This document shows positions 36,752-50,849 of a stretch of DNA of 64,000 bases, piece after piece (positions within the stretch are counted from its first letter, which is position 1; every line of letters starts with the position of its first letter). Source of the stretch: CAWDDA01 sp963813345 (lineage in GTDB: Bacteria; Acidobacteriota; Blastocatellia; RBC074); NCBI GenBank assembly GCA_963813345.1, contig CAWEYR010000028.1, positions 62,001 to 126,000 of the forward strand, written 5' to 3'. Both the position numbers and the translations under genes were made by a program. The notes beneath the pieces are model-generated. The model was given only the letters and a program-made list of their open reading frames with translations. It was not told the origin of the DNA and did not search any database.

Positions 36752-38927
36752 CTACGGCTCGACGGTGAACGAACGGGAGTTGCTCGTTGAGGCGGCTCCC
36801 TGTCTGACCGTCACTTTCATCTCATAGCTGCCTGGCGGGAAGCCATCAAGCGGGAGAGCGCTCGCATATTTCACACGCCCGCTTTCGTCGGCAGCAGGCA
36901 GATCGCCTGCGATCTTTCCCTTTGAAGCGCCATTCTGAAAAATCTCGAGCGTCATTGTAAGCTTTTCAGTTGAACCGGCAGCCGGCCACGCAGTAAAGGC
37001 GAACGCAAGCTGCTTTGTAGTCGATTTGCGTACAGGATTACCCAGATTCGGATAGACAATGACTTCGCCAAAATGAAATGGGTTGTCACGGCGGCGCTCC
37101 TGCTCACTCAGCCGCTCGGCCCGCTTGAGAAACATGACACTGCTCATTCGGAGCTTTGTCTCGTCCGACAGTGGAAGATCGAGATTCACTGAGCCGACAC
37201 TCGCCTTCTTTGCGATTCCATCGTAGGCGACCGCCTCGAGCCTGTACTTTCCTGCCGGTAACTCTGCCTCGCGGAAAAAGAGAACTTCGCCTTTCGCAGC
37301 AGCTTCAAGACCGGCAGCCGGTCCGTTGAGGGCGTAGCGCTGACTCATCTTGGCGGCAACCTGTCCAGACTCATCTCGTAAAGCAGCGACGACGATCAGA
37401 TCGGCACTATAAGTTTTCTTTTCTTTGTCGGTTGTGAACTGGATCGATGAAAGCGGTACCTCCGCAAGGATCGACGTCAGACCCGGGCGCTTTGCTTCCG
37501 GAAATGCAAAGGCGGCAGCGCGGACCGAAAACGGGTTCGCTCGATTCGACGACCCAAGTGCCGCAAGCGCGGGCACTTCGTAATCCAGAACAGGCGATCG
37601 CGCCGGCAGGCTCGATTGCGTAGTAGCCTTTGCGCGTCTGAATATCGAGATTCGAGCGTTTGAGCTTCGCCTCAATCTGACGAAATCGACCATCGTAGAC
37701 CTGATTCTTCGGGACATAGGTAAGAAGGTAGTGAACGCGTATGTCCTCATCAATGCGACGCAGTCCGGCCCCCAGATCGTTCGTATCGCGAATCAGGAAT
37801 CCACCGGTCTGATCGGCAAGATCATTCAGCCCGCTGTGTGGATTCAATCTCAACAGGTCTTCGTTTCGTTCAAGACCTCGCATGAGAGGTCCCGAGTTGT
37901 CGTCGCGGCCACGATGTACCTGTTCCATCCTCCGCTCGCGCGAGAGCATTTATCTCGCGCGTCGCTTCAGCATTCGGACTATCAGCTCTCAAGCCTGCTG
38001 CATCTATCGGATAGATGCTCACGCCTGCCCGGTTGGCCGCGTTGATCACAGAAGGAAACTTGACCTGAACCGACGGCGGAAGCGCGATACCCTCTGAAAA
38101 GAAGATAATCGTTTTGCGTCCGGGCAGATTACGCATTGAAGTGATAACCGCAAGCAATCCGTTGATCGTTGCGTAGCCCTGCTGATCGCGCTCGAGCGTT
38201 TCGAACGTGGCAAGCATTCGAGCCTGCATCTGGATGAGAGCTCGCTTCCGCCGCGGCCGCTCCAATGGAAGCACCGGCCGATCCGGCGCCTGCAGAATCG
38301 CGAGCGGCGCCCGAGGTTGCAGCCGCCGCAGTTCCGGCATCAACCTGCCTGTCGAGTGAGACTGCGCGTTCACCGATACTGCGGATCTGCTGGGTGTTTG
38401 AAGCATAAGTCGAAGTGCTCAACATCGTCGCGTCTTCAATCGCCTTTTTCACCAGCTGCGCGTTATCAGTGTAGGTCTGCAGCGAACGCAACGAGAGGTC
38501 GATCGCAAAGACCCCCGTGAAATCACCCAGGCTGAACCCTTCCTCGGCATATGCCGTAGCCGCCTTCCGTGCCAACCCACGTGCCTCGGGAGTGAGCCGG
38601 TCGAAGACGATGGCAATCACGTTCGGATTTGAGTCGTTTGAAAACCGGGCATCTGCCGTCGGCCGCAGCCTTGTTCCCTGCAAGTGCGCGCGGTCCGCTC
38701 TCGCGAGCAACCAGTCGAAATGACTCTATCTTCTGTCGAGCACCATCTTCGAAGATCTCGAACTCTTCCTCAGTCAGATCCTTGACCGGCCTTCCCTTCT
38801 TGTCGCGAACGACAATGTCGAGCGCCACTTCAGCCGTCCCTATGCGGACCGTCTGATCGTTCTGAGGTTTCGATTGTGGCTGCTGCAAGAGAGCCAACGC
38901 CAGGATGATGAGCCCTGCAGTTTTCAT
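36752..38927 (-). CDS. VWFA-related acidobacterial-type secreted protein (several frameshifts)
   Basis: About 725 residues of the VWFA-like family first described from Acidobacteria. From M-K-T-A-G-L-I-I-L-A-L (38927) there is a signal peptide, then V-A-L-D-I-V-V-R-D-K-K-G-R-P-V and L-T-E-E-E-F-E-I-F-E-D-G, the family opening. Other frames give N-V-I-A-I-V-F-D-R-L-T-P (VWFA start), L-P-G-R-K-T-I-I-F-F-S-E-G-I, Q-T-G-G-F-L-I-R-D-T-N-D-L and H-Y-L-L-T-Y-V-P-K-N-Q. The C-terminal third is beta-sandwich (F-P-P-G-S-Y-E-M-K-V-T-V). Shifts near 38640, 38270, 37950 and 37600. Probably surface or periplasmic protein-protein contacts. Confidence 0.82.
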
Positions 38928-38961
38928 TTGGTGGGATTTATTCTGATGACGCGTGAAAATC

Positions 38962-39101
38962 TACCCTGGAGCGCCCTGGGAGCGCCGGTCGCCTGACCGG
39001 CCATGAGCCGCGAAGCGTGCGCGTAGTAGCAAGCCTCTGAATACTCGCACGCTGCGGTCGTGGCCTCTGGAGACCGGCGCTCCCAGGGCGCTCCCAGGGT
39101 A
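38962..39101. repeat. Inverted repeat, family D, between divergent genes
   Basis: Left arm TACCCTGGAGCGCCCTGGG then AGCGCCGGTC; right arm GACCGGCGCT then CCCAGGGCGCTCCCAGGGTA. The interior has GCGTGCGCG facing CGCACGC. It occupies most of the space between the divergent VWFA gene (38927) and TPR gene (39138). Confidence 0.92.
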
Positions 39102-39137
39102 CAACCAACCTCTGATATGCGATATATTGGGATTTTC

Positions 39138-40298
39138 ATGAGCAGATTGAAGGGAAGTTGGATGTCCGCGTGCGTCCTCCTGGTTTCGCTGTCTGCAAGC
39201 CAGGTTTGCGCGCAGAACCGGCCAGCGGAGGCGGAGCGCGCCTTCGCGGACGCGACGCGCCTTCACGAGCAAGGCGATATAGCCGGCGCGATAAAAGGAT
39301 ACGAAGCGATCCTCGAAAGGTATCCTGAGAGTCCAGATGTGCGCTCGAATCTCGGGGCCGCCTACTCGCGACTTGGCCGCTACGAAGAAGCCATCGCTCA
39401 GTACAGGCAAGCGCTCGCCCGCGTCGGCAAACAGGATACGATTCGATTCAATCTGGCACTCGCTTACTACAAAGCGAACTGGTTTGGTGAAGCTGCCAGC
39501 GAGCTCTCGACAATCGTTGCCGATCAACCCGGCAACAAGACGGCAACCTTGTTACTTGCGGACTGTCTGGTCAGGCTGGGTGAGTTCAAGAAAGTGATTG
39601 ATATGCTTTCGCCGCTGGAAAAAACACACGCTGAAGATAAGACTTTCGCCTATCTTCTTGGCAGTGCGCTCATCAGCGATGGCCAGATCTCGCGAGGACA
39701 GTTACTCATCGATCGCGTCTTTCGTGGAGAGGACGTCGCCGAAGCGAGACTTCTGATCGGGTCGATACTGCTCCTCGCCGATGATGGGCACGGAGCGTTG
39801 AAGGAGTTCGAAAGGGCGATCGCACTCGATCCGAAATTGTCGTCATTGCAGGCGTGGTATGGCAGAGCGCTAATGCGAGTAGGGGACGGTGACCGCGCAC
39901 AGACGGCCTTCAGGAAAGAGTTGAGCGCGAATCCCAATGATTTCGACGCAAACGTCTACCTGGGAATTCTGCTCAAACGGGATCGTCAAATGGACCAGGC
40001 GCTAGTGTATCTGCAGCGCGCACTACAGCTGCGCCCGCGCGACTCGTACGCGCGCTATCACCTGGGCGCAGCCTATCTGGCAGCGGCCAGGGCTGCGGAC
40101 GCGCTCCCATTACTGATTGAAGTTGCTCGCGAGCAACCCGATTTCATAGAGAATCGGGTCTTGCTCGCGTCCGCATACTACCGTTTGAACAGAAAGCTCG
40201 ACGGCGACCGCGAGAGTGCGGAGGTTGCACGATTGCAGGCAGAGCAACAGGCTCGGCCCGCATCAGAACAATCGAGAGTCCGCCCGAAGACGCAGTAA
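39138..40298 (+). CDS. Exported TPR-repeat protein
   Basis: Intact protein of about 386 residues from M-S-R-L-K-G-S-W (39138). A signal peptide (L-L-V-S-L-S-A-S-Q-V-C-A-Q) is followed by about nine TPR units, for example A-I-K-G-Y-E-A-I-L-E-R-Y-P-E-S-P-D-V, N-L-G-A-A-Y-S-R-L-G-R-Y-E-E-A-I, F-E-R-A-I-A-L-D-P-K-L-S-S-L and Y-L-G-I-L-L-K-R-D-R-Q-M. The C-terminus is Gln/Arg-rich. It is likely a periplasmic scaffold for the downstream cytochrome and CRTAC1 proteins, with which it shares strand and spacing. Confidence 0.82.
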   Translation: MSRLKGSWMSACVLLVSLSASQVCAQNRPAEAERAFADATRLHEQGDIAGAIKGYEAILERYPESPDVRSNLGAAYSRLGRYEEAIAQYRQALARVGKQDTIRFNLALAYYKANWFGEAASELSTIVADQPGNKTATLLLADCLVRLGEFKKVIDMLSPLEKTHAEDKTFAYLLGSALISDGQISRGQLLIDRVFRGEDVAEARLLIGSILLLADDGHGALKEFERAIALDPKLSSLQAWYGRALMRVGDGDRAQTAFRKELSANPNDFDANVYLGILLKRDRQMDQALVYLQRALQLRPRDSYARYHLGAAYLAAARAADALPLLIEVAREQPDFIENRVLLASAYYRLNRKLDGDRESAEVARLQAEQQARPASEQSRVRPKTQ

Positions 40299-40324
40299 GC
40301 TTGCGCCCGAGGAAACAATTATTG

Positions 40325-41521
40325 ATGCGACGCCTTTCTCCTTCGCAAAGAATTCGGTCACGGTTGCTGCTCATAGCGGCCTTCACAACCTTTGCAGCTT
40401 TCACAGTTCTCGACACGTTCGCTCAAACTCCAAAAGGGCGCCGGCCCGCACCGAAAGGCCACTGCCCCCCACCACCACCTCAACTGACGCCGCGTTCAAT
40501 GACTTGAGCAAACGGGCCGCTGACGCTGCGGCCGGAGGCCGGCTCGAAGAAGCGCTTGAGCTCTATCGACAGGCTCTGGGTCTTCGTCCTAAATGGGCAG
40601 AAGGCTGGTGGGCGATGGGAACGATTCTGTACGAACGCGACCTCTACCCGCCCGGACGCGATGCTTTCCGAGCACTCGTATCGCTCGAGCCAAAACACGG
40701 TCCAGGATGGGGAATGCTTGGGCTGTGCGAATTCAATACGCGTGAGTATGAGCGGGCAGTCGTGTCATTGCAGCGTGGAAGGGCGCTTGGACTCGGCGGT
40801 AACGCCCAGCTCGAGTCTGTCGTGCGCTATCACGCAGCAATCATTATACAACCGGCTGGACCAGTTTGAAATCGCGTACGAGATTCTTCGCGAGTTCCTG
40901 CGGGAGGGAAACGAAAGCCCAAAGGTCATAGAAGCCTTTGGAATGGCGATGCTGCGGATGCCATTTCTTCCCAGCGAAATGCCTCCGGACAAGCGCGATC
41001 AAGTATTGCTCGCCGGACGTGGTGGTCTGAATATGGCCGCGCGCCGGCTCGACGTGGCGCGACGATCGTTTGATGAGCTCGTGACGCGCTATCCAAACTC
41101 GCCGAACGTGCATTACAGCTTCGGCATTTATCTTTTGAATCAGGATGCGGACAAGGCTCTGGCCGAATTCCATCAGGAGCTGAAGATATCACCGGAGCAT
41201 GTGCCGGCGATGTTACAGATTGCATTCGAGCATCTCAAACGTGATGAAAACGAAGCCGCCTTGCCGTGGGCGGAGAAAGCAGTCCAGCTCTCGCCAAATC
41301 TCTTCCCTGCCCGGAATGCTCTTGGCCGAATACTGCTGGATCTTGGACAGGTGGACCGCGCCATTAAAGAGCTCGAAGCGGGCGTAAAGCTTGCACCGGA
41401 CAGTCCTGAGATGCACTACGCTCTGGCGCGGGCATATACTCGCGCGGGCCGCCGTGAGGATGCTGCAAGAGAGCGCGAGATTTTCCAGCGCCTGGAAAAG
41501 TCAAACCGCGGTCAGCCATGA
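40325..41521 (+). CDS. Exported TPR-repeat protein (two frameshifts)
   Basis: About 398 residues. From M-R-R-L-S-P-S-Q-R-I-R-S-R (40325) there is a signal peptide (L-L-L-I-A-A-F-T-T-F-A-A-F) and a Pro-rich stretch. Shifting near 40470 the sequence continues with A-A-G-G-R-L-E-E-A-L-E-L-Y-R-Q-A-L and W-A-M-G-T-I-L-Y-E-R-D-L, and near 40850 with F-E-I-A-Y-E-I-L-R-E-F-L. Later repeats are V-H-Y-S-F-G-I-Y-L-L-N and G-R-I-L-L-D-L-G-Q-V-D-R-A. It is 26 bases after the previous TPR gene and ends just before a family B palindrome. Confidence 0.75.
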
Positions 41522-41524
41522 TCA

Positions 41525-41614
41525 GGTACGTTGTACCGCCTTCTAGGCGGAATCGGTGAAATTCACGACACTCGGCTTTGACACGGTTCCGCCTGAAGGC
41601 GGTACAACGTACTC
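41525..41614. repeat. Long inverted repeat, family B (copy 3)
   Basis: Arms GGTACGTTGTACCGCC and GGCGGTACAACGTACT, inner stem-loops CCGCCTTCTAGGCGGAATCGG and GGTTCCGCCTGAAGGCGG. It lies between the stop of the TPR gene (41521) and the start of the cytochrome gene (41622). Confidence 0.93.
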
Positions 41615-41621
41615 TCATTCA

Positions 41622-42733
41622 ATGACACGTCGCAGAACTTCGCTTGCCATTCTCGTACTGTTCGGCGCTCTCTTCAGCGTTCAGCTGATCTCCAGCGGCG
41701 AGCAGACGTCACCTCGCAAATGGCAGCCTACAAAGGTTCCGGCAAGCACGACGTTCGTTGGTGATACTGCCTGCGCCCAGTGCCATCAGAGCCATGTGAA
41801 TAGTCACCAGAAGAGTTCAATGGCGCTCGCTATGGAATCGGTGAGTGAGTCGAGAATACTTGGCGCATTTCCCAAACTCACGTTTCGATCGGGCCCATAC
41901 TCTTACGAGATTTCACGGCAGCAACAAAGAGAGTATGTACACTGTCAGCGATGGCAAAGAGACGATCTCGTTGCCCGTTCGTTATGTTTTCGGTCAGGGA
42001 AAAGCCGGTCAGACCTACCTCATCGAACACGATGGCGCATTTTACGAAAGCCGCGTCAGTTTCTATGACGAGATCCGGGGCCTCGATATTACGATCGGCC
42101 AGCCGGCTGGCGTTCCGGCATCACTGAAAGCTGCGCTTGGACGAAGGCTCGGGAGAGATGAGACACTGAAATGTTTTTCCTGCCACTCAACGGGTGCAGT
42201 CAAGGGAGGCCAGCTTCATCCTGAGAGCATGACGCCAGGAATCAGATGCGAAGCGTGTCATGGCCCGGGCGGCGCACATGTCTCGGCGCTCAAGGAAGGG
42301 CGTGCAAATTCGGGTTTGATCTTCAACCCGCGCTCACTCAGCGGAGACGAGCTGACACAGGACTTCTGTGCTTCGTGTCACCGCATCGATGAAGAGCTGA
42401 AGCTCCTTAGAAGTCTGGAGATCAACAACGTCCGTTATCAACCGTATCGCATCTTTCAGAGTCCATGTTATTCAGATGATTCGCGGATCAGTTGTATTGC
42501 GTGCCACAATCCGCACGAGGCGGTCCGGCAGGAGGCAGACATATTACGACGCCAAATGTAATGCTTGTCATCAACCTTCGACCGGGAGCGAGCGCGGAGC
42601 AAGGCTTTGCAAAGTGGGAAAGAAAGACTGCGCATCCTGTCATATGCCCAGGGTCAACGTGCCACAGGCACACTTCAAATTCACTGATCATTACATCAGA
42701 GTAGTAAAGCCGAATGAAACTTATCCGAAATAG
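41622..42733 (+). CDS. Seven-haem c-type cytochrome (two frameshifts)
   Basis: Periplasmic electron-transfer protein of about 370 residues. From M-T-R-R-R-T-S-L (41622) comes a signal peptide, then seven C-x-x-C-H haem sites in order: C-A-Q-C-H, C-F-S-C-H, C-E-A-C-H, C-A-S-C-H, C-I-A-C-H, C-N-A-C-H and C-A-S-C-H. The segment between sites 1 and 2 (Y-V-F-G-Q-G-K-A-G-Q-T-Y) is shared with multihaem proteins found beside TPR and CRTAC1 genes in Acidobacteria. Frames change near 41910 and 42545. The next gene's probable ATG (42714) lies inside its last codons. Redox partner unknown. Confidence 0.82.
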
Positions 42734-44421
42734 AACTATAAGTAGGTACGTTGTACCGGCTTTAGCCGGAATCGTGGCTCTTAGTGTGCATCGCAATCGT
42801 CGCACGATCCGCGCAACAACCTCCAGTAGTCTTCACTGAAGTCCCATCGAGCGAAAGCAAACTGACGTGGAAGCACGACAACGGGATTTCCGATGCTCGC
42901 CATCTTCCGGAGACCTGCGGAGGAGGCGGACTGTTCTTTGATTACGACAATGATGGCCGAATGGATATCTATTTCGTAAACAGCGGTCCGTCAGACTTCT
43001 TTACGCCGAAGACACCTCTCCGCAATGCGCTCTACCGCAACAATGGCGACGGCACATTCAGCGATGTCACAGAGAAGGCCGGAGTCGCGTGCGGAAAGAT
43101 GGGCAATTTTGGCATGGGTGCCGCTGCGAGCGATTTCGATGGTGATGGCTGGCAGGATCTTTATGTAACGAATTACGGGCGTAACGTTCTATTCCGGAAC
43201 AATGGCAATGGCACCTTCACGGATGTCACAGATCAGGCAGGAGTCGCCGCGCCGAACTGGTCGACCTCTGCGACGTGGTTCGATTACGACAATGACAGCA
43301 GGCTCGACCTCTGGGTCTCGAGTTTCGTGCAGTACAGCGCGGCCGGAACAATCTTCTGCGGTGACAACCGTCTTGGGCGGCGCTACTACTGCGTACCACG
43401 CGTGTTCAAGCCGCGGTCGAGCTATCTTTTCCACAATGATGGCGGCGGAAAGTTTACTGATGTGAGCAAAGATTCCGGAGTTGCCGCATCGCTTGGCAAG
43501 GCGTTTGGCGCGGTCGCCACTGACATAAACAATGACGGACTCCAGGACCTCTTTGTAGCGAACGACACGGTTGCCAATTTCCTGTTCGTCAATCGAGGCA
43601 AGGGCAAATTCGAAGAAATAGGACTCATCGCTGGAGTCGCATACAGCGATTCGGGAGCCCCGAGGTCGGGAATGGGAGTGGATGCTGCTGACTATGATGG
43701 CGACGGCTGGCAGGACCTGTTTGTCGCCAACATCGATCAGGAGCTCTTCAGTCTTTACCAGAATCAGAAAGACCTGACGTTTATCGACAAGCCGGGCGAG
43801 ATCGCGCAGGCCACTCGACTGTTGAGCGGCTGGGGACTGAAGTTCTTTGATTACGATAACGACGGCGATCCGGACCTGATCCTCGCCAACGGGCATCCGG
43901 ATGACATGGTCGAGGTGCAATCGTCGCGAGTGAAGTACAAGGAACCGCTTGTCCTGTTCGAGAATGCCGACGGCAAGTACCGCAATGTGAGCGCGCAAGG
44001 CGGCGAGGTATTCAAGAAAAGCTTTCCTTCGCGGGGCCTTTCGGTTGGCGACTATGACAATGATGGAGACCTCGACGTTCTGGTGATCAACAACGGCGAG
44101 GCTCCGGTTTTGCTGCGCAACGAGGGCGGAAACCGGAACAACTGGCTTGGACTGGAGCTGATAGCGAAAAAGAGCAATCCCGGTGCAATCGGAGCTGTAA
44201 TTACATGGGAGGCAGGCGGACAAAAGCGCAGCCGCTACAAGACAAGTGGCGGAAGCTTCCTCTCATCGCACGACCCGCGTGAGATTCTGGGAGTCGGCGG
44301 CGCGAAACGCATCGACCGCGTTGAGATCAAATGGCCGAGCGGTGCTGTCGACAAGCTCACGAACTTGGATGTGAACAAGTATATCAAGGTAGTCGAAGGC
44401 TCCGGCGCCCCGAAATCGTGA
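42714..44421 (+). CDS. CRTAC1 family FG-GAP/ASPIC-UnbV protein, copy 1 (frameshift in the signal peptide)
   Basis: Secreted beta-propeller of about 565 residues. Repeated calcium-binding-like FG-GAP blades (F-D-Y-D-N-D-G-R-M-D-I-Y-F, S-D-F-D-G-D-G-W-Q-D-L-Y-V, D-I-N-N-D-G-L-Q-D-L-F-V, Y-D-Y... G-D-Y-D-N-D-G-D-L-D-V-L) are followed by an ASPIC/UnbV domain (G-A-V-I-T-W-E-A-G-G, S-S-H-D-P-R-E-I-L-G-V-G, V-E-I-K-W-P-S-G). The uninterrupted frame begins with GTG at 42784, which would remove most of the signal peptide. One frame away, ATG 42714 gives M-K-L-I-R-N-R then Y-V-V-P-A-L-A-G-I-V-A-L-S-V, a good leader joining at V-C-I-A-I-V-A. I prefer that start with one indel near 42785. Confidence 0.85.
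42745..42775. repeat. Half-element of palindrome family B encoding part of a signal peptide
   Basis: GGTACGTTGTACCGG followed by CTTTAGCCGGAATCGT, the left half of a family B element with no right half. In the frame of ATG 42714 it encodes R-Y-V-V-P-A-L-A-G-I-V. Confidence 0.8.
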
Positions 44422-44438
44422 AACGCAACCAAGGCATG

Positions 44439-44506
44439 AAGTACGTGCCTTCAGGCGGAATCCTCGGATTCCACGCGTTCCGCCTAAAGGCGGTACTACA
44501 TGCCTT
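44439..44506. repeat. Inverted repeat, family B variant
   Basis: AAGTACGTGCCTTCAGGCGG and GGAATCC face GGATTCC and CCGCCTAAAGGCGG, closing with TACTACATGCCTT. The arms differ from the main family at the outer end (ACATGCC instead of AACGTACC). It follows the CRTAC1 stop by 18 bases. Confidence 0.85.
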
Positions 44507-44523
44507 TTCTTCTTCCCAACCGC

Positions 44524-44552
44524 TTGACAATCAAGCGGCCGACTTGGATAAT
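44524..44552 (+). promoter_or_regulatory. Sigma-70 consensus-like promoter upstream of receptor 2
   Basis: TTGACA (44524-44529), 17 bases, GATAAT (44547-44552). This would leave a leader of about 205 bases before the receptor ATG at 44766. I found no riboswitch I could name in the leader. Confidence 0.65.
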
Positions 44553-44765
44553 CCCTCCATCGTTAACCAAGCAGGATAGTAAGACATCAACATCTAAGCC
44601 TGCGCAAATAATAAAGCTGGGACAACTAAGCGCTTTCCTGGGAATTCCTCGATTCAAGTGGGTCTAATCCAATAGGACTCGTTCGCTTGTCTGTGCGCGC
44701 GCCATCCCGTTTGCAGACTGGGTTTGCTTCCAAACGGCGAAAGCCTCGAATGTACGGAGAGAAAA

Positions 44766-48502
<3,737 letters not shown>

Positions 48503-48529
48503 CCAAAAGTCGTAACTCGATTAACCAGC

Positions 48530-48566
48530 GCGGGGGTTGCACGAAAATTGCAACCCCCGTGTTTTC
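48530..48566 (+). terminator. Rho-independent terminator after receptor 2
   Basis: Perfect 11-base stem CGGGGGTTGCA (48531-48541) and TGCAACCCCCG (48549-48559), seven-base loop, then TGTTTTC. It lies 28 bases after the receptor stop. Confidence 0.92.
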
Positions 48567-48640
48567 TTCATGGCGCGCGATGTCAGATACGTCATCGTTC
48601 GCAGTCTTTGCCGCGATTTTTCGGACGCTACCAGCAATAC

Positions 48641-49663
48641 GTGTTGGTAACTCTGGCGATACTGTTTGGTAGTTCTGCAATCACCGGAAGTGCGATTCAG
48701 CTGGGCGCAGTTCAGCAAGGTGGCGGCTTCGTCATCTTTGGGCGCATTCGTTTACCCGATGGTCGCCCCGCTAATACGAGGATGAAGGTGTTCGTTGAGG
48801 CGATGAATGGCCTCAAACGGGACACACTCAGCGACATGGACGGCAATTACGAGATTCGTGGGCTGACCGGGGGACGCTATCGCATTTATGCAATCAATCC
48901 GGAGGTTCCCGATCATTACTGCGACCCGATTGAAGCTGACACTAATCGAGCCTATTCCAATCGCCTGCAGATTGACATCAACTTCAAGCTACCGCTCCAC
49001 AAGAGTGGGCCTGACGCAAGAGCAGGCACGGTGAGCGTAGCTGAGGCAGCGCAAAATATCCCCAGGGGGGCACGCAAGGCTTACGAAGAAGCGGTTAAGT
49101 TACAAAAAGAGAATCGTACCGACGAAGCGCTGTCCCAGTTCAATCAGGCTATTGATATCTATTCGGACTACTTTCAAGCGCTGACAGAGCGTGGGAACCT
49201 GCTGATGCAGCGGAACAAGTTGGCCGAAGCCGAGGCTGACTTCGGGCGTGCGTTACAACTGAACAGTAAGTACCCCCCGGCACTGCGCGGGATTGGCTAC
49301 TGTCAGATTCAACGGAAAGAGTTTGCTGCTGCAGTTGCCAATCTTGAAAAAGCTTTTGTACTCGAACCAAATGCAGCCCTTACCCTCCTCTTGCTCGGGT
49401 ACGGCAACATGTCGCTCAAACGCTACGAAGAAGCGAAGCAGTCACTGCAACAAGCGCTAAAACTTGGGCCGGAGAGCGCCGCCCGCGCTCACGTTTACCT
49501 CGCCGAGATATATGCGCTCGAGAAGAAATATAAGGAAGCCGCCGATTCGATTCGCGCCTACCTGAAGATAAAACCCGATGCATCCGACGCTGCACATTTG
49601 AAAAAGTTGGAAGCAGACTGGCGAGCACGCAGCAAAGAGGCGGGAAGCCAAGTAATCCTATGA
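48641..49663 (+). CDS. Exported TPR protein with an N-terminal carboxypeptidase-regulatory-like domain
   Basis: Counterpart, after receptor 2, of the TPR gene that follows receptor 1. The frame is open from inside the terminator (48548), but no ATG precedes the signal-like segment V-L-V-T-L-A-I-L-F-G-S-S-A, so I propose the GTG at 48641; an upstream ATG (48580) in another frame is possible if there is an indel. The beta domain has F-G-R-I-R-L-P-D-G-R-P-A and Y-E-I-R-G-L-T-G-G-R-Y-R-I-Y. TPRs: A-Y-E-E-A-V-K-L-Q-K-E-N-R-T-D-E-A, F-G-R-A-L-Q-L-N-S-K-Y-P-P-A and A-K-Q-S-L-Q-Q-A-L-K-L-G-P-E. About 340 residues. Confidence 0.77.
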   Translation: MLVTLAILFGSSAITGSAIQLGAVQQGGGFVIFGRIRLPDGRPANTRMKVFVEAMNGLKRDTLSDMDGNYEIRGLTGGRYRIYAINPEVPDHYCDPIEADTNRAYSNRLQIDINFKLPLHKSGPDARAGTVSVAEAAQNIPRGARKAYEEAVKLQKENRTDEALSQFNQAIDIYSDYFQALTERGNLLMQRNKLAEAEADFGRALQLNSKYPPALRGIGYCQIQRKEFAAAVANLEKAFVLEPNAALTLLLLGYGNMSLKRYEEAKQSLQQALKLGPESAARAHVYLAEIYALEKKYKEAADSIRAYLKIKPDASDAAHLKKLEADWRARSKEAGSQVIL

Positions 49664-49679
49664 AGCAGTGCGAGCTAAG

Positions 49680-49729
49680 TTGAACTCCATACTCAGTACC
49701 AGCATTTGCGCTAAGCTATTCAAGTTGTG
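49680..49729. repeat. Partial family C element
   Basis: TTGAACTCCATACTCAG is identical to part of the element at 54266-54345, and a weak partner (GCTAAGCTATTCAAG) lies about 15 bases further. It is in the gap between two TPR genes. Confidence 0.45.
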
Positions 49730-50842
49730 ACCCATCTTCCTCCTGACCGTTTCTACTACTTCTCTCATTCCAGCAAGGCCCCGATATTGCCGCGCAATTC
49801 AGTCGCGCTGTTGCGCTCCAGCAAGAGGGCCGGCTTGCAGAAGCAGAGCAGGAGTACCGTGCGCTCGTAAAACGCAAACCAGACTATGTCGAAGCGTTTG
49901 CCAATCTCGGCGTAGTCGTTGCGCAACAGGGAAGGTATTCTGAAGCCATCGAGTTCTACGAAACTGCGCTCAAACTTTCGCCACGATCGGCGCCCATTCT
50001 GCTCAATCTTGGTATTGCACATTATCGTGGCAGACAGTTTCAGGAAGCCTTGCCTGTTCTTGCTCAGCTTCTCGAGCAGCGACCCGACATCACACAGGCG
50101 CGGCAGCTCTATGGTTTGTCGCTCGCCGCATTGGGCCGAGACGAGGAAGCGATCAAGCAACTCGAACAGACTCTCGACGCTGGCCCCGCCTGATCCCGCA
50201 GTGCTCTACTCGCTGGGCCTCGCCTACCTGCATCTCGGCAAACCTGGATTTCGCGCGACCCTGGAGAAGTTAGCGTCTTTCCCTGCAGGATTGCCCGCGC
50301 TGCATTTGCTTCAAGGTCTCGCGTTCTTGCGCGATCAGGAGTTTGAGAAGGCATTGGAGGAATTACAAAGCGCGGCGAAGCTCAATCCTGACCTTCCTCG
50401 GGTCCATTTCTCGCTGGGACTGGCACATTTCAAACTTGGCCAAAACAAGGAGGCGATTGCTGCTTTCGAGAACGAGGTTACCCGCGGCGCGAAGGATTTT
50501 TCAACATTGTATTACCTTGCCGAAGCACTGGCTGATGACGGCAACGTCGAAGTCGCGCGACAACGGCTGGATGCAGCAATCAAACTCGATCCGCAATCGC
50601 CCGAAGCCAACGGATTGCTTGGCGAGATTCTTTTCAAGCAAGGCAAGGCAGGCGAAGCAGTCAAACCTCTCGAGTTCGCTGTAGCGAAATTGCCGACTGA
50701 TCAGGAGCGGCGATATCTGCTCGCGCGCGTCTACCAGCAACTGGGACGACGCGATGATGCCAAACGCGAGTTTGCCGAGGTGCAGAGGCTTAAGGCGAAG
50801 CAACTGGAAGAGGACAGAAAGAAGATCGCGAAGCCGCAGTAA
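49726..50842 (+). CDS. Exported TPR-repeat protein (two frameshifts)
   Basis: About 370 residues, read in three frames. The N-terminal hydrophobic part (I-F-L-L-T-V-S-T-T-S-L-I) is poorly defined; from about 49775 the frame gives D-I-A-A-Q-F-S-R-A-V-A-L-Q-Q-E-G-R-L-A-E, Y-V-E-A-F-A-N-L-G-V-V-V and L-N-L-G-I-A-H-Y-R-G-R-Q-F. Near 50190 it continues in another frame as L-Y-S-L-G-L-A-Y-L-H-L-G-K-P, F-S-L-G-L-A-H-F-K-L-G-Q and L-L-A-R-V-Y-Q-Q-L-G-R-R. The start coordinate is approximate. It is convergent with the second CRTAC1 gene. Confidence 0.7.
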
Positions 50843-50849
50843 GTAGTAA

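Noticed and set aside
38962..39101. Family D palindrome as an operator controlling the divergent VWFA and TPR genes
   Set aside because: The arms are too long and GC-rich for a usual operator and similar palindromes lie at gene ends without promoters; regulation cannot be shown.
43189..44223. 344-residue minus-strand frame opposite the first CRTAC1 gene
   Set aside because: The repeated D-x-D-x-D-G codons on the plus strand produce long open antisense frames; the translated protein has no family features.
44560..44765. Leader of receptor 2 with GGCGAAAGCC as a possible cyclic-di-GMP riboswitch
   Set aside because: Only a short resemblance to the riboswitch core; the paired helices and receptor elements could not be found.
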